This document shows positions 44,857 to 56,244 of a DNA stretch of 64,000 nt, piece after piece. Both the position numbers and the translations under genes were made by a program. This DNA is from Xenopus tropicalis (lineage: Eukaryota > Chordata > Amphibia > Anura > Pipidae): positions 58,776,048 to 58,840,047 of the forward strand of contig NC_030685.2 of the NCBI RefSeq assembly GCF_000004195.4, given 5' to 3'. The notes beneath the pieces were generated by a model that saw only the letters and a program-made list of their open reading frames with translations, was not told the DNA's origin and made no database searches. The first letter of the stretch is position 1; the number at the start of each line of letters is the position of its first letter.

Positions 44857-45047
44857 GGGCAAAGACACGCGTGGCAATTAGTCGGAGCAACTTTTAAAAA
44901 AAATGGTTGTGGTGACTAATTACAGCGACTTTCCCACCATAGGTTAAAATATAAGTTACTGTGACTAATCACTCGCGAAGATACACCACGCTTAGTCGCC
45001 ACGACTTTTGCAGTTGCAGCTACTTATCGACACGTGTGTCTTTGCCC
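44857..45047. mobile_element. MITE with ggcaaagacacg ends
   Basis: Left end GGGCAAAGACACGCGTGG, right end inverse CACGTGTGTCTTTGCCC. The interior has gactaatyacagcgac-type words in both directions. Flanks CAA and TAC do not match, so the duplication has decayed. Confidence 0.8.
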
Positions 45048-45050
45048 TAC

Positions 45051-45253
45051 AGGTGAAGACACATGGAGCTACTAGCAGAAACTACTTGTCACAACTACTA
45101 AAACAGACAGTAAATGCTGATCATTTACTGATAATTGTCTCTATGTGTGTTTTAGCAGAGACAATTCTCAGTATTGTCCATGGCAGAGGATTTTCTGGTG
45201 CTTAGTAGCTGTGACAAGTAGCTGCTATTAGGTATCTCCATATGTCTTTGCCC
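45051..45253. mobile_element. MITE with TAA-type flank (gtgtgtcttcaccc group)
   Basis: Left end AGGTGAAGACACATGGAGC, right end CTCCATATGTCTTTGCCC followed by TAA; left flank TAC. Shares gctactag and aaatgctgatcatttactga with the copy at 13503. Confidence 0.82.
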
Positions 45254-45279
45254 TAAAGCAACTGTGGCACAGACAATAA

Positions 45280-45352
45280 AGGTGGCCATACAAGGGCCGA
45301 TTCTAGCTGCCGATAGACCGATTCAGCAGCTAATCGGCCCATGTAAGGGCAC
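45280..45352. mobile_element. 73-bp MITE derivative (ggccatacacg group)
   Basis: AGGTGGCCATACAAGGGCCG, a short interior (gattctagctgccgatagac), then tcggcccatgtaagggcac, with TAA on both sides (45277-45279 and 45353-45355). It keeps little more than the two ends seen in the 254-bp element at 3731. Confidence 0.8.
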
Positions 45353-45400
45353 TAATTAAAAAATGTTCAGCACATAAAAATTTGTTACATGAAAAAAAAG

Positions 45401-45469
45401 GTGTTTCACAAATTTTTAATCGTTTTGTGAATTATTTGGCAAAGCGAAATGGGACGGATTCACTCACAC
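45401..45469. mobile_element. End fragment of the gatgagc family
   Basis: ttatttggcaaagcgaaatg, ggacggattcactca corresponds to cgctgaagccaaatgggac, aaattcgctcatcact at 60550-60584. Confidence 0.45.
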
Positions 45470-45675
45470 AGATGTTTTCATGTCTACTCTGCTGCAGAGC
45501 TATAGCCTGGAGGGTGGCATATCACACAGAGTACTTGGAGCTGTCTAGAAATGCATTATCATTGTTTCTGTGGAAGAAAAACACAAAAAAAACAAGCACA
45601 TTTATTTCAAGTCAACTGCATAAAGCTGGACCATTTTTTTTCCATAAAAAAAGTGAGCTGAGTTGACTCAAAATA

Positions 45676-45873
45676 GGTGCCTATTTTTACATTTATGGCT
45701 TGGAGGCAAGTTTTGGAAGCACAGAGAGTGCCAGCAGTCCACATGGGGCTACAAAATAGCCAATCACAGCCCTTATTTGGCATCCCCAAGGAACTTTTCT
45801 CATGCTTGTGTAGCTCCCCAACACTTTTTACATCTGAATGTGGCTCACAAGTGAAAAAGTTTGGGCATCCCTG
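45676..45873. mobile_element. hAT-type MITE (ccccaacc family), right part
   Basis: tggcttggaggcaagttttg, gtccacatggggctacaaaa, tagccaatcacagcccttat, tgtagctccccaacact, then gtgaaaaagtttgggcatcc and CTG. Colinear with copies at 48516 and (reversed) 49775. The left end is lost. The 135-codon minus-strand frame over it is not coding. Confidence 0.8.
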
Positions 45874-46484
45874 GTGTAAACCATTGATCTCTGGACTAAC
45901 AAGCCACACCAGTAGATAATGAAAGGGTAAGCCAATAAGGGAAGTTTCAGGATGTGTGGTGTGGTGGGCATACTGACTTTTGCTCAGATGCCTCAGAGAT
46001 AGAATGCTAACCAAGGAGTAGCAGCTACTAACCCCCTAGTGGTAAATAACTCTAATATTGTTTTGCGCATTCTTTTTGCTGCTGAACGGATCAGATTCAA
46101 TACCAGCATTAAAAACAGTGTTACCTATCAGTAAAAATATATATATATACTTTCTAATTAGCTCATTATTTGCTCTTCAAATCTAGTTTGAGGAGGGAAT
46201 AAGTGTGGCCATGTTGTAATCTCAAAACCTCAGGTTTTCTGGACCTGATTATTTTCTTACTATTCCAAGGAAAGTCCCTGGTTTTAATTTCTGCTATAAA
46301 AACATTAGTTATATTGGCGATAAAGTGCCTACCTTTTATAAATCAGCTGTGATCTGTACTTGTGATTAAAGTATTTGGCCTAATCTGTTTGCTGTGATTT
46401 TGTTTATCATGTTAACATCTGTGTTTATCAGAAACAGATCTGTAGCCCAGAACATGAATAGTGTTGCTCGGGTCAGTAACCCCC
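45874..46484. other. Unique sequence
   Basis: A short (AT)n at 46137-46150. No gene seen. Confidence 0.4.
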
Positions 46485-46646
46485 AACAACCATATCGCTT
46501 TTTAAATGTAAAAGCTGTAAAGAAGCAGAATAAATAATCAAATCATTTTATAATTTAAAAAAAATCAAGACAAGTTAAAAAGTTGCTGAGAATAGGATAT
46601 TCTATCACTTGGTAAAAGTTAACATAAAGGTGAACTACCCCATAAA
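46485..46646. mobile_element. T2-type MITE (GGGGTGGTTCACC family), right part
   Basis: agaagcagaataaataatca, aaagttgctgagaatagg and the decayed right end aaaggtgaactacccc. This is the half missing from the copy at 28440. Confidence 0.6.
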
Positions 46647-47047
46647 GCTCCACATACTGTAAAATATATGAAACATGCCATGTAAGATAAATCCATTTTG
46701 TTGGCATTAGAGAGTCTACAGGTTGGGTTTGCACTTTGATTGTAGTAACCTAAACACAGAGATGCTAGATCAAAAGATGCTGGTAGCATAAGGGTTAATA
46801 CAAAACTTATCCCATGGCCAAGAGTTTTGCCATGAAAATGTATTTTACTGATAGAGATAAGCAAGCATTGTAACCATATTCAGGGTGCGATAGTATTGCC
46901 TTGAGCACTAGTACTACTTGGCCTGGCTCTGATATAATCTTAATTTAAATGCAATGCAAAATATTTAATTGACCAACTGAAATAATAACAGAATAAGCAA
47001 ATACTTGAAGTTACTATGAAAGTTATTATGAAGGTGAATTTCCCCCC
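46647..47047. other. Unique sequence
   Basis: No gene or repeat recognised. Confidence 0.4.
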
Positions 47048-47051
47048 TTAA

Positions 47052-47553
47052 AGTAGAAGAAAGGGAAAAACTATTTATCTTTATCTATATTTAGCTTTAT
47101 CAGAAAGCTCTATGTAAATACAGCCATAAGCACTCGCAGAAACGCTGCACTGAGTCCTCTTTAAAAAACAAACCACAGGATTTCTTGTCTCCTTTTTTGT
47201 AAACATGTTCTAAGGGTATCTGACTTCCTCTCTCAGAAAAATCCTTCATTCCTGGGGCCAGAGTCTGCACAGTTCTCTTCTCTCTGCTGCTCCCCCCTCT
47301 CATAAGAATTCATAAAACTTACTCCCTCCACCCTTAGGAATGTGTAACCTGAGCTATAAGGGCTAAGCTCCAAGCAGGAAGCAATAAAGACTAAGCTAAA
47401 ATGGCAGCTGCTGTCTTAAACAAACAGAGGAAGCTTCTTCGGCTCTCTACTCAGGTATGGTAAAGCTTCCTGCAGAATAAATACATTGTTCTAGGTGGCA
47501 CTAGTGTGGCAAATTTACTGGCAGTAAAATGCCAAAATGACTTTCCTTCTCCT
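47052..47553. mobile_element. T2-type MITE, full length
   Basis: Left end TTAAAGTAGAAGAAAGGG (TTAA at 47048-47051), right end inverse CTTTCCTTCTCC with TTAA at 47554-47557. About 500 bp between them, including atggcagctgctgtcttaaa and ccaagcaggaagcaata. Both ends and both TTAA copies are present. Confidence 0.82.
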
Positions 47554-47557
47554 TTAA

Positions 47558-48386
47558 TGCTAAGCGATCTTGGCTAGTTTTGTTAAGTCTGGCATAAAGA
47601 TATATTTTTTATGTATATTCTCATGGAAGATAGTGTTCCCACAGATTTAGTTGTTCTTCTGTAGCTTCTGTATGTTATTGTACATTTGTATAGGAATATA
47701 AAGCTCTACAATTATTATTATTCTTTTTTTTTACATTACTCTTTAATCTTGTGTTTTCACCAAGGTATTTGTGTAAAATAAACTTGGCTGGCTGCAGCAT
47801 GTTTTTTAGGATTCAGGTTTTCTAAGGATAAAGACCTGTAGTTCTAGAACATTTAACCCTGATCATGCAATATCAGTTGGTATAACTAAGCACAGACCTC
47901 ATTAACTAGATACACAAAATGAGGCAAATATAACAATGCAGAGTGAGAAGAGTTATCCAGGACACATACATAGAGACAAGAGCTTGTAAAAACACTGAGA
48001 AAAAGCTGACTGTGCATTATTCATCCAATTTCAGTTACAGTCCTAGATTTGTGCTATGGGGAGCATTTGTACTGGGGCTGATGAGATTTTCATCTAATCC
48101 TAAATCATAAAACCCATGTGTCTGGTCTTACACAGCATGGCTAACAGGCAGTCTGAGCCAAGACTTGCTCCCTGTAATGTTCACAGCGTAATCTTCAAAG
48201 AAAGTTGTTTTCTAGGGGAAAAATACAAATCAGCTATTAGTCCATAAATTGTATTTAAAGATGGAATAGAGAGGTTTAATCTGTATTCTATTTACCAAAC
48301 TAACATGATAATATTGATATATGAATTAGCTATACAACTATAGAGGGTAAACTCGCTGACTGCTGGGGGGCCCAAAAGGTATAGGC
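47558..48386. other. Unique sequence
   Basis: No gene recognised; a short tail-like piece (aatataaagctctacaatta, 47694-47713) may be an old LINE/SINE end. Confidence 0.4.
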
Positions 48387-48389
48387 TTA

Positions 48390-48436
48390 AGGCCTGTGGC
48401 AGACAGGGAGATTAGTCTCCCCGTCTACCATGGCCC
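48390..48436. mobile_element. 47-bp minimal MITE made of two ends only
   Basis: AAGGCCTGTGGCAGACAGG, gagattagtctc, then ccccgtctaccatggccc with TTA on both sides (48387-48389 and 48437-48439). Compared with the 164-bp relative at 44666, essentially all interior sequence is gone. Confidence 0.75.
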
Positions 48437-48515
48437 TTAGGTATAGACTGATAAACAGTTACGATATGTGTTTATAAAAAAAAGTCTTAATCCCAGAGTT
48501 TTGGAGGCCGTAGTG

Positions 48516-48752
48516 CAGTGATCCTCAAACAATGGCTCATGAGCAACATGTTGCTCACCAACCCCTTGGATGTTGCTCCCAAAGGCCTCAGAGCAGGTCC
48601 TTATTTTTGAATTCCCATTTAAAAAAAAATAGATATACTGCCAAATAGAGTGCCATGTAGGCTGCCAGTCAACATAGGGGCTACCAAATAGCCAATCGCA
48701 GCCCTTATTTGGAACCCCCATAAACATTTTTCATGCTTCTGTTGCTCCCCAA
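48516..48752. mobile_element. hAT-type MITE (ccccaacc family), left part
   Basis: Begins CAGTGATCCTCAAACAATGG, then gagcaacatgttgctcacca, aggctgccagtcaacatagg and tagccaatcgcagccctta; stops at gttgctccccaact before the right end. Confidence 0.82.
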
Positions 48753-49766
48753 CTAATAATGAGATGCCAGGGGCTACACAACAGAAATATGAGTAAACAA
48801 CATCACATATTCAGATGGATTTCCCTGTTTCTGTTGAATCTTTACCTACTCTTTTCCATGAACATCCATTATTGGTTTGCAGCATCCTAAATAACATGAG
48901 GACAGACCTTTTTACAAAGTAGCAATGTCCCCTGCTGTATTTAATTGTGCGGATAATCATTTTTACAGTAGGTCTTTTGGACAAAAAGGTAGCATAAAGA
49001 GGAAAGATACATACCTTGTAACAAAACAAGGTAAACTCCAATTAGTAACACATTTACAGAGGTCAGGGAAGTCCTCCAACAGAAAATATCATACATTGTA
49101 ATACTAACATTCACTAAACTCTTAGGTATAATACATATGAAGATGTAGTTATGTAGTATGTGGATTTAACTGTTTCCTCCAAAAAAAAAAACAAGGATCA
49201 GGGAAACCATTTTCTGTAGGAGTTAAAATGCCTTTTGTTCAAATGAGAAAAATATAGATTTTTTTTTTATTTCTTAGATACCATGCAGAGATTGCACAAC
49301 ATGTTAGATTCCAGGCCCCCTGGATGAGTTGAGTGATTACCCTACAGGGGAAAACATTATTGGGTGGGAGTGATAGGGTTTATGATCCTCTGTTCTTTCT
49401 TGTTCCAAATTCCAGTAACTTAACAAAAGACAGAGCCTACTAGAGCCTTGCCATTTGTCTCTCCCCGTGCCTCGTTATGACTGCTTTTTTACTTGGTGGG
49501 AGTCAGAACTCTACAACTAACATTGAAGTCATTTGCAAGTCCATAGAGTAAATTTATACTAATGGGAGATCAAACAGAAAAGTATTTAGGTCAGGATAGA
49601 GGTCCAAAGGAAAACCTAAAAACTAAATACATTAAAAGCCTTTTCAAAAACAGGCAGAATGCAAATTCTCATAACTATGCCAAACAAGGCCACAAAAGTA
49701 AAAAAATTAAAAGGAAATGTTAATGATACATTAGAAATGGATATAGCACTGTGTATGGCACTGTTG
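48753..49766. other. Unique sequence
   Basis: No gene or repeat recognised; an A run at 49182-49191. Confidence 0.45.
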
Positions 49767-49774
49767 GTCTATAT

Positions 49775-50076
49775 CAGGGATCCCCAACCTTTTATACCCG
49801 TGAGCCACATTTAAATGGAAAAAGTGTTAGGGAGCAACACAAGCATGAAAAAGGTTCCTGGAGGTAGCAATAAGAGCTCCAATTGGCTACTTTATATCCC
49901 CTATGTGGACTGCTAGCCTACAGAAGGCTCTGTTTGGCATTATAGTTGGTTTTTATGCAACCAAAACTCCTTACCAGAAATTCAAAACTAAGCATCTGCT
50001 TTGAGGCCACGAGGAACAACATCCAAGGGGTTGGGGAGCAACATGTTGCTTGCGAGCCACTGGTTGGGGAACACTG
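49775..50076. mobile_element. hAT-type MITE with 8-bp duplication
   Basis: Left end CAGGGATCCCCAACC, right end inverse GGTTGGGGAACACTG. Flanks GTCTATAT (49767-49774) and GTCTATGT (50077-50084) match at 7 of 8 bases. Reversed relative to the copies at 45676 and 48516 (gttggggagcaacatgttgc near the right end). Confidence 0.9.
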
Positions 50077-50084
50077 GTCTATGT

Positions 50085-51527
50085 AGTATGCTCCATAGAT
50101 GTTTCCATAATGTCCCCTCCCAAGCTCCTCTTGTCCAGAGAAAGCAGATCCATATTTGATAGTCCTTCTTCATAACTCATTTGCTTCATTCCTCTCACCA
50201 GTTTAGGTTCTGATAGGCCGGCAACCAAAACTGCTCTGCATAGTCATGGTCAGGTCTTAGCAGACACAGAACTATGCTTTGATCCCTCAGTTCAATGCTC
50301 TTTTCTGTTCAAGGAGAGTACTTCACTAGCTTTAGCAGACACTGACTGACACCACCTACAGTTTCCTCCTGGACCTCCTCACATACCATAAATGATGACG
50401 ATGTTTAATAAACAAGCACAAACTGAGAAACAAATAATTATCTATACTCAGAATGCTTATTTTTATTGCAGTATAATAGCATTATTTTTATCTGAAGGTA
50501 CCATGAACATGAGCAGCTCTGTGTAGCCACCGAGTCATGAAGTCTGCGCACAGGTTTATTCAAACAATTATTCTTGACGTTAATTGGTATTTATTTATCT
50601 TTTAGCATCATGTTTGGAGGCAGCTAGCCCAAGAGGAATTTATCCTTAAATGGTTTCTGCAAGCATGAAGAACCTTTCTGTTTCTCATGGTAATTTCTCT
50701 CTCTGGTCTCCGTGGACAAAACGTAGGCTGTAATGCTCAGGGCTCTGAAAAGTGACTTAGAAGTTCAACGTGTGAAATATCTCATTTGCAACTTCAAAGA
50801 AACAGTTTCTCTAGCAAGTAGATGTTTAAAGTTAATGTAAAAAAAATACAGTCTAGAATTCCTGTGTGTAGGCAAAAGCAATTGCCTCAATAGGAAAAGA
50901 TGTATGCTTTCATTAGAAGTATGGTTTATCTTCCATGTGTTTTCCTTTAGATAGAAAAGTATGGTATGAGTGTATAGTTCAGTATGTGTGCAGAAATTAC
51001 CTTATCCATGTAATTGATATTATACATACAAGTTGTGAAAAGTCATAAGAACAAGTATGCAGATGAGCTTTATTCTGTCTAATAATGCACATAAAAAGTG
51101 TACCAGAGTTGGCTAGCAGATAATCATACAGTTACCAAGCCTCTGCTAGAACTGTAAAACTCACTCTTTCTGTACCCCTACTTGTTCCCACCCTGCATAA
51201 TGATAAAATAAATATAAATAAAACACTTCCAATGATAATGTTTTTCCTAATTATAATGTAGAAGTTCTATATCTATGCATCTGATTATGTTGTCAGTCTG
51301 ACACCTCTTTGTTGTTGCCTATCAGAACTATTAGTTAGAGAACAAGATGTACCATGGAACTTGCTGTTTGCCTCCAGCACATGCAGCCAACTAATGCGCT
51401 GGGACAAAAGCTTCCAGGTATCAGCTAAACAAACAATGTCCTTGTCTCCCCCATGAGGCCTAGGGCCTTTAGGAATCCAAAGCTGTTTTTCTTTTCTTTT
51501 TTGTGATCGCTTTTGTCCACACCAAGT
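50085..51527. other. Unique sequence with a repeat-free island
   Basis: No gene recognised. 50470-50850 lacks any recognised repeat and has balanced, non-random-looking words (ccatgaacatgagcagctct, ttaattggtatttatttatc). It is a candidate for conserved non-coding DNA only by appearance. Confidence 0.3.
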
Positions 51528-52070
51528 ATTATTTTTTTCCTGTTATTTATGTAACATTTCCACAGACCTTTACAGAGATTAATCATCATTCACATTCCAC
51601 AGTGGAGCTTACAATCTAAGGTCCCTATCACATTCACACACAGTAGGGTCAGTTTTAGTTAATGGGTGTTACAGAGATTATACATCATTCACTTCAGTCC
51701 CTGCACCCAGTGGAGCTTACAATCTAAGGTCCCTATCACATTCACACACAGTAGGGTGAGTTTTAGTTTCTGGGTGTTACAGAGATTATACATCATTCAC
51801 ATCAGTCCCTGCCCCCAGTGGAGCTTACAATCTAAGGTTCCTATCACATTCACACACAGTAGGGTGAGTTTTAGTTTCTGGGTGTTACAGAGATTATACA
51901 TCATTAACATCAGTCCCTGCCCCCAGTGGAGCTTACAATCTAAGGCCCCTATAGAATACACACACAGTAGGGTCAGTTTTAGTTTCTGGGTGTTACAGAG
52001 ATTATACATCATTCCCTTCAGTCCCTGCCCCCGGTGGAGCTTATAATCTAAGGTACATATAAAATAATTC
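51528..52070. repeat. 108-bp tandem array of a LINE/SINE tail segment
   Basis: The unit starts acagagattatacatcatt and runs through gtggagcttacaatctaagg and cacacacagtagggt. Copies begin at 51572 (99 bp, deleted), 51671, 51779, 51887 and 51995, with exact 108-bp steps. The unit is the reversed internal part of the tail family at 35766. Since 108 is divisible by 3, it produces a 126-codon repetitive frame that is not a gene. Confidence 0.93.
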
Positions 52071-52198
52071 CTCTCCTATCAAGTTAATCAAGCAAAATAA
52101 ACATTAGTTATACTAAAATTGTCTTTTTGAATCCATAATCAGGATCCATTTTACTATCATTAGGCGAGCTTTGGATAATCCCTAAATCTCATGTATGC

Positions 52199-52446
52199 AT
52201 AAGGTTGCCACCTATCCGATTTTGAGATGAACAGTTACATTTTTCTCAAGACTATTCAGATCTCAGCCATCTGTTTGGATTTCAAAAATCTGGCCAATAA
52301 CCACCTCTGAAGTCACAGTTCCACCCCCATATGTCACTGATCCTTCCCTAAATGTCAATGCCCCGCCCCAATACATTACTTCTCAGCCCCTCTCCCAAAG
52401 TCATTGGACCATCCCTGTTTTTGCCAAGGTAAAATGTGGCAACCCT
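52199..52446. mobile_element. Inverted-repeat element with 8-bp flanking duplication
   Basis: aaggttgccacctatccgat on the left and its inverse gtggcaaccct on the right, flanked by ATGTATGC at 52191-52198 and 52447-52454. The interior has runs of ccccaatrc-like words. A shorter left-end relative is at 21057. The duplication length suggests a hAT-type insertion, but the exact terminus is uncertain. Confidence 0.6.
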
Positions 52447-52454
52447 ATGTATGC

Positions 52455-53906
52455 CCCAGAAAGGAGGCCCTGATGCACCTGCCCCCACAGGTGAATTAAT
52501 GTTTTTTTGTTTTTTAAAAGGAATTTGGATTTTTATGTTAATTTAAAAATAACTGAAATTATGCAGCTTTTTAGGTCCCTTTTTAGCAAATAATTAGGAA
52601 TTCAAAGCTAAAGGATTCTTCAGGGTGTGAACAAGTCTCTTCAGCAAGAAATAAGAAAGTTAGGTGTTATTTTTTTTATTTTAGTAAGTGCGAAGTTTCA
52701 GTATTTTTTCTCATAAAACATATCTGCCATAACTGAAGATGAATATGTTTTTCACAACATTCTGTAAGAGCAGGTCACCAGTCCTACTGCCAGCAATGAG
52801 GTTGCAGTGCTTCCTAGCTCTTTTTTCAGTTGAAGCTGTGAGTTTTTCCACAGATAAAACATTCCATGTTCCTGGATGGAGCTGTGACATCATTGAGACA
52901 TTGGCTGCTATTCAGCCTTTGGGGAACATGTATGCCGGCTAGGAAAGAGACCAGGCTAAAAACAAAAATTGGAAATACAACTGATCCGTTGGTTATGACC
53001 TTTGTGCTAACACAGGGCTCTGCCACATATTATTCCCTGTGCTCTTTATAAACTCAGTTATAATAATTACAAGACTATAGCTATAAAGTCTCACAGACAT
53101 TTACTGACTTTTTCTCATTGTAACATGGTTTTTAACTTTATAGATGAGGTTAAAGAAGCAAGTCCATTAAGTTCAAAATAATATTATTTATACTCAGAGC
53201 CAGGCAAGTCTGTTCTTATTCTTTTTTGAGCTGAACAGGTAGCTCACAGGTAGGCTGACTTTAAACATGCCCAACTAACTGGCACATAATGAATCTTAAT
53301 AAATAAATAATGTAACATTTATGGTCTTCTTATAATTTCATTATTAATACCAGTGAGCTTTTTGTGCACTTTAATCTAGGTATTTTTATTTGTCCAGAAA
53401 AAGTTTAGGTTAAGGATAATAGGGTATATTTTTGACCACTAGTGCAGTATGCAGGGTGCAATTTTGGACATAATGCAGGGTTTTCCCCAAACTCCAGGAT
53501 AATTGCAGCCGCAGGGGGAAAATCACCTGATGCAGTTGTGGCAGATGCATAAATACATGCACAATTGTGCTTGCACATTGACACGAATCAGACGCTATTA
53601 TAATGACATTTTCATCAGCAATCACTTCCAGTGATCAGTGTCAAAATGACGTCTGCACCCAATTCTTTAGGAGCAAGTATGCTGCCTCTATCGACACAGG
53701 CTGCTGTGGGAACCCTGGAGCTCCTGCCTCCTTTGAGGTGGTGGTAGTTCCATGGTTCCCTAGCATCACTAGACACACACTCAGTTCAGAATGGAAGCTT
53801 AGCGCTCCTGCACATCTTGGGAATCTATGCCTTATGTGAACTCATTCCTAATTCCAATTTGGGAATTATTTGTGAGATGACTCTACTTTCTACTTACAGA
53901 ATCTTT
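52455..53906. other. Unique sequence, 1.45 kb
   Basis: No gene, array or end repeats recognised. Overlapping frames of 60-78 codons on both strands carry no known motif. Confidence 0.45.
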
Positions 53907-54088
53907 GACAACAGAAAAGGTGTTCTATACTGAAGCCACCCTAGATCTGCCAGGAGGTACACACTTACACTGGCACCCTCTTCAATATTGCATGTTTTAT
54001 AAGCGCACAGTTTCTGCCATCTGGCTGCCATGTTTTATAGCACAGCTGTTGGTTTGCATGATGGGCAATGCGGGAACATTGGTATAAT
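53907..54088. repeat. Unnamed dispersed repeat, copy 1
   Basis: gacaacagaaaa, gccaccctagat, aggaggtac, gcacagtttctgccatctgg, atgccatgtt-like words, gttggtttgcatgatgggca and ggaacattggtat line up in the same order as 56900-57083. I do not recognise the family; no terminal repeats are obvious. Confidence 0.75.
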
Positions 54089-54524
54089 AAAAGCTGGCAG
54101 CTCTTCTTGAGCTCATAGGAGTTGTGTGTGTGTATTTATATGTATATACAGTATATGTCTGTTCATCCCCAGTTTACCTCTGACTCACTTGCACAATCAG
54201 AATGCTTGGCAGCTGCTCCATGAGAAATAAAACAAAGATGGGTGCTGATATCATCAGAATACAAGAGCTTGCAGTAAACACAGTGGGAAAACAAACACAT
54301 GAGATAACGCTGGCACCATTAAACAATGACATGTTTTTTCTGTATTAAAGGAAAAGTTTACTCTAAAATATTGTTTACTTCAGGGATGCACAGAATCTAC
54401 AATGCTTGCTTTAACTCAAATCTCATTCTCAGAGTATTTTCAATGTCAGGTATAGTTTTGAACAAGAAAGTTACCCAAGACCAGAGCACTGAAATACTCC
54501 AATAACAACTTTGACATTGAGACA
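54089..54524. other. Mostly unique, with two repeat ends
   Basis: A GT/TA-rich patch at 54120-54160, a T2-type terminus at 54345 (attaaaggaaaagtttactc) and a hAT-like start at 54382 (cagggatgcacagaatc). None has a partner I can place. Confidence 0.4.
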
Positions 54525-54527
54525 TAA

Positions 54528-55192
54528 GGGTTGATTCTCTAAAGGTCGATAAGCGTTATCGCATGCTTTTTTTTTTAAAAGTGATGTGAAAAAAAAACGC
54601 GCAATTCTCTAAAGTATTATCGCATGCATTAAGTTGCATATTGCATGCGTTAAGTAGCGCGCAACCAAATGTGTTAATTTTAACGCATTGTGTTAATTAC
54701 CTCGCAGATATAATACTAACGCATGATTCACAAACACTTAGATGCGCTAAATATCGCATTTGTCTGTGCGAAAATTAAGACCTACTTGGGGCAGGCGGTA
54801 ATTATAGAAAAGTACAGTTCGTGAGCTTTTGGCAACACAATATGGACTTTGCAGTGGGATTTATTCAAGTATGTTTGGCCCTAGAGTGATGCAGCCTCCA
54901 GTTTGCAGGGAAATGGGCATTTTCAGAACAGTAGTTTTCCGAAAGTAATGGCGTGTAAGGCTAATATGGTGTGCGTTTTTTCGCACGCGGTGACAATTTG
55001 TGCGCGCTGCATTAATTAGCGTGCGTTGCGTCAAATATCGTGTCTTAAATAACGTTATCAGCATCGCATCTAAATTAACACAAGTATCCTTTTAGTGAAT
55101 CGTGTGTTAAGACGCAAAAAATAAGACGCAATAACATTTTTACCGCATGCTATAAATAACGCTCATTTTAACGCACCTTAGTAAATCAACCC
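54528..55192. mobile_element. Palindromic Harbinger-like MITE, compact copy
   Basis: Left end GGGTTGATTCTCTAAAGG, right end inverse CCTTAGTAAATCAACCC, flanks TAA and TAT. Shares ttatagaaaagtacagt, cagtttgcagggaaatgg and atggtgtgcgttttttcgca with the copy at 828-2089 and lacks its tandem expansions. At 665 bp it shows the ancestral layout. Confidence 0.82.
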
Positions 55193-55226
55193 TATTATGT
55201 GCAAGAAAATTGTATGTTCGGCCTAT

Positions 55227-55390
55227 GTCTGTGTGGGTTTTTCAATGGTTTCCTCCCTTGCTCCAAAAGCATAAAGACAAATTAACTGGCTGCTGATGGA
55301 ATTAATACTAGTATGTGATTGGGGACTAGATTGTAAGCTCCTGATGATGCAGGGACTCGTGCCAATGATGAACAATCTATGTAAAATGTA
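55227..55390 (+). mobile_element. LINE/SINE 3' tail fragment
   Basis: gtctgtgtgggtttttcaat, ggtttcctcccttgctccaa, aaattaactggctgctgatg, tagattgtaagctcctgatg and aatctatgtaaaatg, in the order of the tail family at 43204. Confidence 0.65.
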
Positions 55391-55400
55391 TTTTTCTTTT

Positions 55401-56236
55401 AATGCCATCAGAGTTTTTCTATTTACCTCTTAACATGGATAATGGGTGCCATTGTTGCAAAGAAACTTTGATGACTTGTAGCCCCATTGTCCAACTGCTT
55501 AGACCTCTTACCTCTGTGCAGGCTTTAGATTTTCTGGGGATGAGCACTCCCTCATGATGGTACAGCTCTTCAAGTTACATGCACTCCATTGGCCATTGTT
55601 GCTTGTGGAAATGTGCCCATCTCCCCTCAAATAACTGATTCAATAGACTGATTTTTTTGTAAAAAGTGGAATGTAAATGGTGTTGTATAATATGCAATAA
55701 TATAATATGCAATATAATACTAATCAACCAAAATACACTGTGAAAAAAATACATTTATAGCCATCTGTTATGAGTTACCCAACAAACAAATTCCAGCAGT
55801 GACTGTGCATGGTTCCTTCTCAGGCTTCTCTCCATTCTTCAGTGAATGGTGGATAATAAATGGAAAAGTAGCTCTAGCCAAGCCCCACAACAGCATGAGC
55901 TCATCTGAAAATTTGACCCACAGCAACAGTAAAGAAGCACAATACATTGTGTAATGGTGCATCTACTGACCCAAGTGGCCCAAGGTTTTCTGATGACTTT
56001 TGTTAGAATCATATACTATTGATACAAATGAAAAGTCTTACTTCCAAATTGGACTAAAAAGCCCATAGAATATCTTGAAAGACCTGCGTAAAAGACAAAT
56101 CAGTTGAGATTTAAGATCTGTCTGTTTATGCCCATTTGCCGTGTGGTGAGGTTTTAAATTTTGACCGAACAACAACACAAGCTTATTGTCCAACACTGAA
56201 TGTAATAAACCAACACTGAATGCAATAAAATCTAAA
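55401..56236. other. Unique sequence
   Basis: No gene or repeat recognised. Confidence 0.4.
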
Positions 56237-56244
56237 AAAAAGAC

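Noticed and set aside
45607..46014. 135-codon minus-strand frame
   Set aside because: Most of it lies over the hAT-type MITE at 45676-45873 and has no protein signature.
51666..52046. 126-codon frame with a 36-residue repeat
   Set aside because: The DNA unit is 108 bp, a multiple of 3, so any frame stays open; the unit derives from a LINE/SINE tail.
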